Shown: positions 47,016 to 59,700 of the stretch, piece by piece
How positions within the stretch are numbered: position 1 is the first letter of the stretch
How the letters are laid out: each line of letters starts with the position of its first letter
Source: Membranipora membranacea
Taxonomy: Eukaryota > Bryozoa > Gymnolaemata > Cheilostomatida > Membraniporidae
Length of the DNA: 64,000 bases
Reading direction: 5' to 3'
Assembly (NCBI GenBank): GCA_914767715.1
Contig: OU612075.1
Location: 2,854,001 to 2,918,000 of the forward strand
The notes under the pieces: generated by a model
What the model saw: the letters and a program-made list of their open reading frames with translations, nothing else
What the model was told of the DNA's origin: nothing
Databases searched by the model: none
Position numbers and translations under genes: made by a program

Positions 47016-49852
47016 ATTGTCTCAGTTTGTTTGATGAATGCTTGATGTGCCTCAAGCTGATTGATCTTTCTACCGAGGTGTAACCAAAGATTATAAATAC
47101 TCATTGGTGTAACAGTGTTACTCTGTGCTTCAACTTAGTCCTCAATGAGGTCAGTCAAATATTCTTTGCGCAGTGGTTATGCAAAACTTAATACACGCTA
47201 TCAATGGCTGCCAAGTATTTAAAGTCTTGATGCTATGTTTTACATACTAGCCTTTTAAATTGCAAGTCATCATAATATCAATACATGGCAGCTATTGTAA
47301 TGAATTTCTATGCTTCCAGTTGAATGACTCTTTTCAGAATTTCAACTATAAGGCATTTAGTCCAAGACAAAGACAAAGATATGGACAGCCTTTGTATGAT
47401 AGAAAATGCACCTAGTATCAGTATATTTAACAGTTTGCTTTCTGGTCATTAGCCTCTTATATTAGCCTGGGCAGGCTGTCGTGTCGGGGCGGGAGGGGAC
47501 CAACCACCCCTCCCGCCCCGACACGACAGCCTGCCCAGGCTACTCTTATATCCTCCCTACTTTTAGTTTTAATGTATTTTAGAGAAACTGAAAAATCTCA
47601 CTGCAAATTTATATATTAGTTGATTGTCACTCTAGGAGAGCAGTGCCGTAGCTTAGGAAAACTGGAAGGGGAGGCAAAAAATCATTGTGGGTGTGAAGAG
47701 CGCTAGGGTGGGTATTATAAGCTCCTCCTGAGTCCTCAGCCTCCAAAGCATTGTAATGATATTAATAGCAAATGGAAGTCCCAAAGCAGCTGATTCTGAC
47801 CCGGAATATTCAATTATATCAATTTTAGGCCACTCTGTTGAGCATTCTAGGGTAGGCAGAGCGCCCCTGCCTCCCCCAGAATTACGGGCCTGGACTTTGG
47901 AGAGTAATGTATTTGCAGGAGAAAAATCTTATTTGCAAATACATGAAAAAGGTGAAATTCATGGCTAGCAAACATTTGCTCAACATCATATCGCACAATG
48001 AAAAGATTAGGTCTTCTGCGTGTCATAAAAGATTAGAATCATAAACAAAATTTTGTTTAAAAACAGAATCATTCCCTCAAGCTAGCGAAGCGGCAGCGTT
48101 ACCAAGCTAAGCGTAATTATCAGTCTACAAAAACAAAAAACAGTTTTTGTGCTTTTTTTCGTACATATTCCGTAGCATTTGAATGTGGGTTGGTTGGTAT
48201 TGGAAAAATTGCTGTTGTGACTAAGACCGGAAAGGTAAAGCTTTTAGTTGATGCGAAAAGTCATTCGAGTCAAAGAGCTGGAATATTTTAAAACAACAAC
48301 ATATACTAATTATGTTACTCAATAATATTCCTGCTCGCAGTATACTGTATTCATCTTTATTTTCATCAAATACTATTGTTGAGGCAACGAGGTTAAAGGT
48401 TCCAAATAATTATTGATAATAATATATTTGAAATGAGGGATTTACTTACTTTTTTGGACTTTTTCTTTGTGGCAACTCTACTCTCTGGGTCGACAGCAGT
48501 CAAAATGGCACAATGCAGCCGCAGAGAAATTTTTGCAATATAGAGTCAAATTTTGCAAATTTATGCAGAAATAGTATGATTGATAATAAGATTGAAAGCT
48601 GGTCAAAAATAAACATTTTCACAATGTTTTAAGCATAGGCTCTAGTGGATACTGTGTTTTAAGATTTCCCATTAAATATTTCTTTGTGGGAACTCCGCTC
48701 ATTTCTAACACTGGAATTAATATAGTGAGGCATGAGCAACAACCATAGGAACTGTGCAGCAATAATAATCTGCAACTCTGATGCTCCAATATAGCAGATT
48801 ACTAGCGCCTGTGCTGCATGGCTTCGTCACATAATTTTGAGGTGTTATGTAACCAAGGAGTAAAAGACGCTTGGGGCTGCCACAAATTATGACATACAAT
48901 AAAACAGGGAAGGTGAATAAACTGTATGTATTGGAATTATTACAGAGTTGTCTACCCTTGTATAATATTTACTGCTACTTTGGAGTTGTTCCCACTAATA
49001 GTATTTCCATCTTGATAGTCCGACTTTAGTTGCAGGTAAAAAATGTAAAGTGATGAGACAATTAGGAGCAAGCACATATTTGCAGAACAGTGCTATATTA
49101 TTTTCCAATCACATGCTCACATCAAATTCTTTTCCCACAAAAGACCTTTCCCTCTACTTTTGCTGGAAAAAGTTGAACAATTGCAAATCGATTGTCCAAC
49201 TGCATCTATTATGACTATGTGAGAGATACTCCGGGGTTTGTGTTATAAAGGTAAGTCTGAACATACTCCTCTAGCTTCTCTTGTTTGCACAGCAAAGAGA
49301 TGAAAGAAATGATGTGATGATGTGATGATGCGACCTTCTTAAAACCTCCTTACAACCAAGGAGGAATAGAAGAGTGTTACTCCTTGTTACAACTATTCAC
49401 AGTCGCAGGTAGTAGTACAAGCCGTGATAAGACTAAGACTGCATACTAACCATGTTGACTCATTTATTGTGCATGTATTGTAACAAAAAATGTCATGCTA
49501 GACGAGACAGTGAGTGACTGTGAGTAGAGTAAGTGAAAACCAAGGATTAGCCTACTCATAATTATATTATTATGATTACAAATTTTCATCCCCAACCAAA
49601 CAGCGAGGAAAAAAAGCTGTCAAGACAGACCAAGGAATTACAATTGCCATTCGTTACTATGATAATAACGTATGGCAATTGTACTCTTCTAATTTACTTC
49701 CTTCAATCCTTGGTTGGTTGGTCTGTCTTGACTCTTGACAGTTTTGTTTGCCAGTTGATTTGGTTGGTTTAGTTCAGAGCCATGTCGTTTTGGTAGGTCT
49801 GTTTTCTCCCCACAAACTCATATGTCATAGCCCTCTCCTCTGTGAGGGGAAA
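47016..49852. other. Spacer between SDR and zinc-finger genes
   Basis: No gene is supported. The SDR promoter should lie just right of 47015, but no clear core element was recognised. It contains the GC-rich hairpin at 47464, an accaaggagtaa motif near 48850, and a diverged inverted pair at about 49610-49740 (gtcaagacagaccaaggaat and its inverse). Confidence 0.55.
47464..47541. repeat. Perfect 35-bp GC-rich hairpin, 8-nt loop
   Basis: Arms 47464-47498 and 47507-47541 are exactly complementary (agcctgggcaggctgtcgtg... against ...cacgacagcctgcccaggct). It is strikingly GC-rich in AT-rich surroundings. Perfect pairing suggests recent insertion or active correction between the arms. Confidence 0.95.
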
Positions 49853-50406
49853 CATGGGCCCCCTGGGACTTACATGTGGTTTACTTTACCAGTCCAATGT
49901 CCAATAGTATCAACCACCCAAAAAACACCAAACAGGGTAAGACACAAAACAAATCTTTTTTTACAACTTACCTTGAAATCTCTCACACTAACTCATGCAG
50001 CCTTCCTCTCTCATTTGCTTTAGCTTTATGGACTTATACACTTATATATGATCTCTAATAGTTTAGTAGAAGCTTAAAAATAAATGAATATAATTTAGAA
50101 ATCGTACATATGAGTGTAAAAAGAACCAATTCAGTGAAATAAAATAGGATAAAAAGTACAATATTCATGTGGGGATGTCCGTCCTCATGCAGCCATTTCA
50201 GCCTGTTCAGGATTTTGCTAACAGGGATTTTCTCTGGTCCATAAAGCTAAAGCAAATGAGAGAGGAAGGCTGCATGAGTTAGTGTGAGAGATTTCAAGGT
50301 AAGTTGTAAAAAAGATTTGTTTTGTGTCTTACCCTGTCTGGTGCTTTTTGGGTGGTTGATACTGGACATTGGCAAAGTAAGGACATGTAAGTCCCAGGGG
50401 CCCATG
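49853..50406. repeat. Large inverted repeat upstream of the zinc-finger gene
   Basis: Arms 49853-50033 and 50237-50406 are nearly identical inverts around a 203-bp spacer (shared catgggcccc, tgggacttacatg, caaccacccaaaaa, aagctaaagcaaatgagaga). Each arm contains, reading outward, a run ending in a consensus splice donor (caaggtaagttg; at about 50298 on the plus strand). The right arm could therefore include a 5' UTR exon of the gene starting at 50762, with a mirrored copy on the other strand. Confidence 0.85.
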
Positions 50407-50761
50407 AGGGGAAGGTACCAAACGGTAGTCAACAATACAATAACACAACAAGCAGAGCAACAACGACAAAAATTGCTGATTTTGGTTTGGAAGTATTTTA
50501 GATATTTATTCTCCATCACTATCTAGACCCGAATAGGCTTTTGCCAAAATCACGTTTCTGGCTTTACTCTTTGTTACCTTAGCCGTGGGATTACAGAGAA
50601 TGGTATTTGTCAGGTTGACCTATGAACCCAACCCTGTCATTAGGGTTCAGGCTGACTGTCAATGCTATCGCAGTGGACCAGCAAGATCAGATTGTTTTAT
50701 CTTAAAATACCGTGGCCTATATAGACTTATATCTCTTTTGCTCTTAGTTATCAGTTAAAGA

Positions 50762-53700
50762 ATGCACCGAAACAACAGAAGAGGTAGTGCTCCAAATCGT
50801 AATAATAGGCACCCACCTGTGAACAGCGGGGCTGTTGGCCAACAATGGCCAAGGTTTTCCGGGCCATCTGAGCCAAGTCAGCAAAATGGTTATGGTGAGG
50901 AAAAACCAGTTCTTCTTACTGGTAAGTAGGTGGTAGTACTGAAACAATATCAAGGTTTTCTGAATAAGTAAAAGGTTTTAGTGATAGTTATTTCCAAACT
51001 GGTTTAGAAAATTATGTAGGTTTTTTCAGGCTTTACTGTAAATACGGTCACCTGTTATCCCCTCATGATATTCAAACTTAGTATAACATTTTCTTTTGCG
51101 CCATATGTTGGGTTGTCCATTACTGTAAATGGTGAAATTCTGCATGGGGAACTCTTCTAGCATAAGTGAACTCTTTCAGCCTGAGTACACACTGTGTTAA
51201 CTTTACTAATTTCGATAGTATGCTTGCTCATAGGAATATTGTGCGCATCCCACTGAACATTATTCTAAATAATTTGTTGAATTTTATAGCCGCCACAGGA
51301 TATGAAGTGGCATCGAGGGTTGCCAATGTTCAACAGTCCGCAACATATCCACCACCTGGTCTGCAACCAGTGGGTATGCAGCCTCCTGGACCTCGTCCAT
51401 CTGTCCCAATCGAATCACAAGAGTACAGGGATTGGTATGAAAGATGGTACGCCTACAGCCAGGCTACAGGTGATATGACCTACGAAGAAATGCAGGTCAA
51501 AAGCGCAACATCGCCATCATCATCTCAGCAGTTTCCTACAACGTACCCTGATTCCCAAGCCAATTCAGCCGGCTACGATTCAGGACCCGTACATAATCAT
51601 GACGGCCATGAGCACATTAACAACTACGATAATCCACCTCAGCATGCAGGTATGCCTGCAAGTAATTATCAGGCCGACTCCTTTTCTCATCATAGCCATG
51701 ATGCGCCCCCTCCTGGTTCTGATGACCGCAGAATGAATAACAGGAACATGGAGCCAATGCATCAAGTACATAGGAGTCCTCCACACCAGACGGGTGGGTT
51801 TGGCAAACCTCGTGATAATTGGGAGCGCAGAGGGAATGACAGACGGGAGGACAGGAGAGACGATAGAAGAGATGACAGGAGAGATGAGAGAGGTGATCGC
51901 ATTCGTGGTGAAATAAGAGATAGTCACAGAAGAGATGAACGCAGAGAGGATATAAGGAGAGATGACTGGAGAAATGACAGACAGGACAACCGGAGTCGAG
52001 GTGGTCCCCCTGGTGGAGGTGGTGGTCCAGTTCCACTATTGAGCTTGAACTTTGATCCGCAATCGAGACCCAATATACCCAGAGAACCTGAAAAAGCACC
52101 AGCCCAACCAAGAAACAGGTCCTTCTCCCCATCTAACAGGAATTTACGTGATGACCGTGGTAGATTCGGACCTGGCTCTGGTGAGACAGATCATAGAAGA
52201 TTTGAACCGCCTTCCAAAAACAATCCACCTGAAGACCACACCACTCGCCCTTCTACCAAAGAAGGAGAAGCAAGTAGCTCGGTCAATCCTGTTGCAATGA
52301 TGACTTTGATGAATGAAATGATGAAATCTGCCATGAAAGCTAATCCGTCTGCTATGGGCTCGTTGATGGGAAAGCTTTCCACACCCAATGCAGATCCCAA
52401 AGAAATGGAGGTTGCTCTACGCAAAGTTTTACAAATGGCTGCCGGGAACAGCGAAGATAGTGCAAAAGATGCTGCAAGCAATACTGGAACCAACCAACCA
52501 AGTATGGCGGCCATGCTCGGGTCTCTAGGCGTTGGAGTTAACCCATTTAGTTCATCCCCAGATATGGGTATGCAAAGCAACAAGAATGCCCAAAACACTG
52601 CTCCCAGTATTCCTGCTCCCCCTGGAAGCATAGGACATCACTTGTTGGGATCACAAGGAAATGTGGCTCCCAAGGGGAACATGGACATTCAAGGGCACCC
52701 TGGATCCAGTAGAATGGATGACCAAAGGAATTTAGGTCCTCCTGGCAGAACTGGCATGCAAGCAGACATGGGGGTACATGGAAACAACGGACCACCAGTA
52801 GGCAGTTTTGGACCACAAGGTCCAAATTCTTCTCATAGCAGCATTGGTCCACAGAATGCATTGGGTTTACAAAACAGCTTTGGTCAACAAAACAACACAG
52901 GCATGCAGAATGATTTTGGTGCTCGTAATGATACGAGACAGCAGAATGTTATAGGTCCAATGGGTCCTCAAAATAGCATGGGATCCCAGGGTAACACAGT
53001 CCCACAGAGCAACTACAGTGGTCCCAACATAAACAAAATGGGACAAGGAAACATGGTCCCACAGAACAGGGGGGCACCTCAAGTCGAATGGTTACCTGAT
53101 AGTGACTCAGGTAGGCGAAGCAAACGAAGAAAGGGTGATAAGCATTCAAGGCACAGTATGTCTGATAGCTTTAATGATGTGTTTCCCAACATGCCTCCCC
53201 AGGAACATGATGTGAAGCCTCCACTCCCTCCTGATGAATACCCACGTTCAAATAAGCATTACCCAGGCCCTCCTGCAGATCACAAGAGACGATCAGGCCA
53301 CAGATCCTGGTCAGGTGAAGCACCCCCAGCTAAAATGATGAAAATGGAACTCAGTATGAACCATACAGAGATAAACCTCAGGTGTGTAGCTAGTCTGCTT
53401 GAATCTTGTCACCCGTTTTGTCAATGACACAAATCCAACTTATGATTATTTATAATTCTGTTTTGCATTGTATGTAATATCTGGATATCAAAAATAGCTA
53501 TTGATTTATCCTCAATCAAGTCCACCAGAAATGGTTTCGATTAATTGTATTTGAAAATCCTAAACATTTTTGCAATACCATTTCAGGTTGATAAAAATAT
53601 TTGGTGGCTCAATAGCACTGTGAAATACTAGGGATAGAAATCTCTGCATAGATTATCAAGTAGGGCTGTCAGTAAAATCACTGTGCGTATCATCGCCTTA

Positions 53701-56700
53701 AACATAGTTATAATCATCAATCATGGCCAACAATATCATGAAGTATGGATAGGGTTGTGTTTAATCATCCACCATTCTGCAACATGTGATAATGATCAGC
53801 AGATTGGTGTATTTCGATGTCAATTATAGCAAGGAATTAGTTAAAATTGGCATAATGCAGTAGTACCATAACTTATGGCTATTAAACTATGGGTCAAGAC
53901 AACTTTATGATTAACAACCAATTTATAAATGCTGGGCTTGACAGTCTGGTATTGAATATGTAAAACAAATCTTCAAACATCTTCTATGGCTTTTCAATGT
54001 TGAGGAGCCTAATTTCCTTTTTGACAAGAATAATATTATGACCACCTTTCCTCCTCATTTTCATGGCCACATCATTATGACTTTGATAAAAAATTGTGAT
54101 GGGAAGCCATCATATCATGCACATACAAAATCATCTTTGGTAGTGCTGTATTTTAAAATTTCTTCGTTTAATTGTCATTTCAATGGCAACAACATGGAAA
54201 GAATAAGTAAGGTTGCCACTCTCTCATCAATTATGTCTTTAAAATTACTCTTATGACTTATCTTTTGCCAAGGGGTTGGGTCTTGGGGCATAAATATCTT
54301 CATCAAAAAGACTGTGAGCTACACCAATATTAAATGCTAAGGAGGGGAGGGGGCACAGCTTTTTTCCATTGTCTTGCATTTTATAGATTTGCATAATAGT
54401 GGGGTTTGAGAACTTATAACAAATGTGAATTTCCCATTACCTCCTGTTCAGATTTGAACCCAAACCCATTAACTGTCCTGGACAGTCCATTGGATGACGT
54501 GAGAGGTTATTAACCTCCCACATCATTCCAATGTTCCATGACCACACTCTTTCCCATGGAAGACATCTGAACAGGACAACAGAGGATGTACAATTTGAGA
54601 AACAAACCAAGCAGTGATAGATGTACAAAGTGAACATCTTATTTCCCACAATATTTACTCAATTAAAATGCCAATGATTTAGTAGTTGAGTGGGAATCAG
54701 AAAGTCAGTCACTTTACTAAAGATGCTGCCTGACTTTATACCTATACCATACTTTGGTGTAGGCAATGAGTAGGCCACGCACACCTGAAAGTTATGTTTG
54801 ATACAATCCATGTGATAATTTGATGCAGCACGGCGTCACATTACATCCGGTCACTAAGGCAATGAGTGTTTGCAGAAAGTGTGCAAGTCCACCAAGGTGG
54901 CCTGCACTAATTTGCAAGACAAGCAAGCATTAGGAAACCATGGGCATGTGTTTGCCGAACACACTATCCTCTCACTAATCCCCTGTAAGCAAGTCCAACT
55001 GTACTACTATCCACGCTATTATTATATATCACTGTGTGTTGCTCCCAGATGGAACTCCTTTATGGGTGGGCAACTATGAGGCATCATTGATAGTGGCTAC
55101 CCCTTTTTCTTCATGTTGTTACTGTGACAACTAACATCTTCACCCAATTCTGCATTAGTGAGGAGCTGCCAAATTTACATTTGTTCAGCTCCTCCGAAAT
55201 GCTAGAAAACCCAATGCTTTAGAAATGTTCCTGGAGATGCCTCTGAATTCCTAAGGCCAACCCGAATGAAGTTGTTCAGTTCCCCCAAATGACACAACAT
55301 GAATGAGTTTGAAAGTGATGGTGAAAATCTTTATATTATGTCAGGCACTATGTCAAATATGAGAGTTTTGGAACTGTCTGTGATGGATTGGCCATGCGCT
55401 TAGTATGAGGATTGTCGGTTGATCGCTACAAGAACTGAGCAGTATCCTGAGTACAATCATCATTGTGACTAAACCAATCATACAATCTTGCCGATGATAA
55501 GAAACAAACCAGCACAATGCAATATGGGCCCAAAACAGACTGTACAGTACATGTTAAAAACATGTCAATCCTCTCACGGTTGAACTGAACATGTGCATTG
55601 CAAGCAGTCATATTAACCTGATGGGGTGGTTACTGATACGGGAGTTTATGTGATGTAGCTTATGTGTATTAATTGACTATATTGGTACACATGGGCATTG
55701 GCACACTTGGAATGAGGAATATGCCAGTAACATTTGAATTTATTGCATCAGTTAGAGTTCAAAACAAATTAACTGATGGTTGGCTCAAATTTGGGAGGGT
55801 ATTGCCATGGTAACTTGTAAGAATTCCTGATACGCTTTAGCGAGTGAAATGATGTAGAGAGGGCCATGATCCTATTATCACTCTGTACCACACCTCATCA
55901 TTGAACTCAATAAGTGCATTTGGCCAATCGTCTGCAATGTTACAATCCATGGCTTGACATGAGACCACTAAAAATCGCCATCGTCATAACCATGTAGCAG
56001 ATTGGCCAAATTTTGATATTTAACTCTTTGCTTACTCATGGCATTTAACTAGAGAACAGAGCATTACAATTATCACCTTTCTAGAAGGGACAAGGACATG
56101 TACTTGGCAAACAGTGTAATCTGACTAATTTATCGATAGAATAGTATATGTACCCAATTGTGTGAAGCAATTAATGCTTTGGAGTCAGTTGTTGATGTTA
56201 TAGGCTTCTTGTTAATTGTTAACTGGCCCTCTCTTCACATTGCAGTTTGAGGCAGTGTACTGGATATGAGCCTGTAACATCATCAAAATCCAAAGTATTG
56301 AACTCAGTTCAACCTTGGAACTGTACACGGGCGATCATTTTGAACGCCACTGTTGGAAGCCCAGCTGCAAAGGTTTGGTTGGAACTCTCACAGTGGAAGA
56401 ATGCATGATCTCCCGGGCTAGTCCAAAACTATTCTCATCAATGTAATCAAATTGACTGTCACAATTAAAACAAACGAGTTAGCTCTCATTGAACCTGATA
56501 CCTAGACTACAATAACACCTGTGAGAACAAGAATAGGCCAGTAACTATAGATTTTGTAATTATCAAATCTTTGCCAGTAGCCAATAAAAAAATGGTTACT
56601 GGCCTTAAAGACCCAAGCAGGAATTTCAGAAAACATAAATTGAATCTTGTTAGGGAGTTGACTTCAACTCCCTTTATAAATGCAATTACAGGGATCTAGA

Positions 56701-59700
56701 GTTGGAGTATGAGTCATTAGTCATACTCAAGTTGGACCAACAAGTATTACTCCTTGGCTGGGCTATAGTAACTGCATACTGGCTCACTGATTGAGAGCTA
56801 AATATTTTTATGTAGCTGTGTTATTTTATGGTAGAGGTTGGGACCTAAAGGGGTTATCAAGAAGTTTGATTGATTGATTTTCTTATGTAGTGTTTATAAG
56901 TATAACACAATCGAGTGTGGGAACCATGTATCAAACATGAAACAGAAATTTGCTTTCTTTACTTAATTCATTAAAATACTAACGTTGTGTGAATCTGTTT
57001 TCTTATTTGACAGCTCATCGGCGGGTGCAACCAGTCTACAGGTGCAGCATGTAAGTAGAATAGCGTTTTTTAAAGCCTGAAGTACTTTTTAGTTGATACA
57101 AAATGACCCCCAAGTTGGCCAATCATGTAGCTCTACAAGCTCTGTAAAGGGCCGGCCACAGGACAAATATCAATTCTAAGTTCTCTTCTAAAGGGCAACT
57201 CAACCAATGATGCAGGACTGGCTTATTCCAAAGTTTTATCATCCTGATGCAGAAGCGAAGGCAGCACATTCTAATGATGATTTGTTGTTATTTACAGGTC
57301 TCGAGGAGCCACCTGCTGTTCTATGATCAGGTTAAAAAAGCTAAGAAGTCGAGAGTGGACCTCAGTACTTTGTATATACGATGTCAGGTGTGTGAGGACT
57401 TATGGGGTGAGAAAAGTCACCCTATAGATGACTACATAAACCACCATGTGAACACGCAGGACCACTGCAAGGTTTGTGAAAAGAAAATGAATTGAATAAC
57501 ACTCGCCCACCTTTTATGCACTATTGAGTGTGAATGCTGTCCACTCTCTGTTCATGTTTCTTTGCATGAGCTGGTTGTGGATGTGGTATAGGCACAGGAT
57601 AAGCTTCTTGAAAAGACATGTAATGTGATGAAGAAGTGCAACTAGTTGCCATTCAGCTGTCTTTCAATTAGAAACAGCCAAAATCGCAATCTGATCACTC
57701 ACTCAGTGAGTGAGCGATACCTGCTAGGCTCTCGCTTTCAAATCGCTCAGTCAATGATGGAACTATATACATTCTGAGTGAGCGAATTGGGAGCGATGTT
57801 GTCTAATTAAGTGAGTAATAAATTTTGTTCGATATGAAAGTGATAACTTGTTTTAATAAAGCATCGCTCTTTCTAATTGAAAGACCCCCCAGATTCAGTT
57901 AAGTTACATTGAGGTTGAAGTTTGGTTTTGAAATGGTGAAAATATTGTTTAGTACGGATGGAAGTTTTTCCCTTAAACATTATGCTCATCATGTTGATAG
58001 CATTTTTCCTTACTTGTAGGCTATGATCCGATGGCTACAGCTTCACCCAAACCCGAGATACCAGGTAGGTTCATTTATATATTAAACCTATTACATGTGA
58101 AAATTATGTTAACCCAAGTTACATGGAGTCATTTTGGTTACCCCATATGACATCATGTCTGATATTCATATGGTTCCTGACATGGGTAACTTCATATCAG
58201 CAGTACATTTTGGTTCATAGTATATCAAATCAGTTGGCTTAGCTACTAACTAAAGTAATTCTAACTCAAAGATATTCTATCTCTCGTAGTTATGCAAATA
58301 ATCTATTTCTTTTTTAACTTATCTTCATTCTCAAGCTTCCTTTTTTTCCATTTTCTTTTTTTAATTTTGGCACTATTCGGAAAACATCCCGCTACTGGAA
58401 TGAAATAGACTGCCAATAAAAGTGTTGAGAAAAATGTCAGGCCTGTTTTAGCAGTTGACAGTGACAAGCATCTAGTTTTTCAATGGATTATGGTGCAGCA
58501 CCAAACATTGCCTATTTATACTGTTGCAGCGTATGCTGGAGATTCCACCGTTTAAACTGAAGTATGATGGAAGTAAGAAAGATCCTCTCTCAGAGAAACT
58601 CAAGAGTGCTTACTTCTGTGAGGTAAGTGTGTAACTATATTTGTTCATTAAAGACTACCCAAAGACCCATGCATGTTATAGTCAGGCAGTTACTTGAGAT
58701 AAAGTTATGTCAGATTTGCATGGTTAACAAATTCAATGCTCTACTTGGCTTGAATTATTGATGTTGGAAATACTACCTCCATAAGGGAAGGTAACTCCCA
58801 TTCTCTGCATTATGATGTCACTATCAACAGGATGTGCCATACAAGACACAAGCACTTCCTGCCCATGCAAATCTGACATAACTTTATCATAAGTAACTAA
58901 GACAATAACATCTATTGGTGTTTGGGTAGTTTTTGATATTTAATTGATGCCAATGGCAGCTAGCGCGCAAAAAAGTTTTTCTACAACATTGAAGGTTGGC
59001 CGAAGTGAAAACATTGGTTCTGGATCAAGTAACTTAATGTACACCAAGTGATAAGTGGTTCGATATGTGGAAAAAATGGCCAAATTTGTGGGAAGTGAGT
59101 GAAATGGGTCATGATATTGAGTGATGGTATATGTTTTTATGTGGTTTAGATGTTGTTAATATTTTTTAGATATGTGAGGTACCAGCAGGCTATTGTAAGA
59201 AGGTCTACAAACATCACATGAAGGAGCCAGATCACATCAACAAACAAATGGTTAGTTTTGCAACGGTTGATCATAATGGTGATGATGCGTCTTGTTCAGT
59301 TGAAGTATTCTATGCATGCAGGGAAATCAAGTTTATAAGAGTTTAAAGTGCAACCAAGGTTTCAACCAACTTCTCATTGATGGCTATTGATTAATAGCAG
59401 ATTGCACCTTCTGCATGGGGAAAAAGACAAAATATAATTCAGATGATTATTCAGCCAGAATTCTTGTGAAACATTTCTTCCATCAGGTACTCAAACTCAG
59501 CTAAAAGAGAATACCACATAGCAGTTTCCTGTTCCTGTTATTATTTAGCCTGTGCTCTATAATTATTACAGCAAAGTCTTGGAACCTCCCCTAAACTGAA
59601 GTGTTACCCAGCTTAGAGTCAGCAACTACTTTGAGTTTTGCATCGCGTAATGCACAAAGCTGATGCTGCCCAGCACATTATTTGCTACCCATTAATGCGT

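Noticed and set aside
51166-51289. Start codon at 51166 extending the large zinc-finger exon upstream
   Set aside because: This is intron read-through. The acceptor at 51288-51289 joins in phase with the exon from ATG 50762.
51580-53149. Long minus-strand open frames opposite the large exon (and 62321-62839, 63266-63616)
   Set aside because: These are shadows of repetitive plus-strand coding sequence with no motif of their own.
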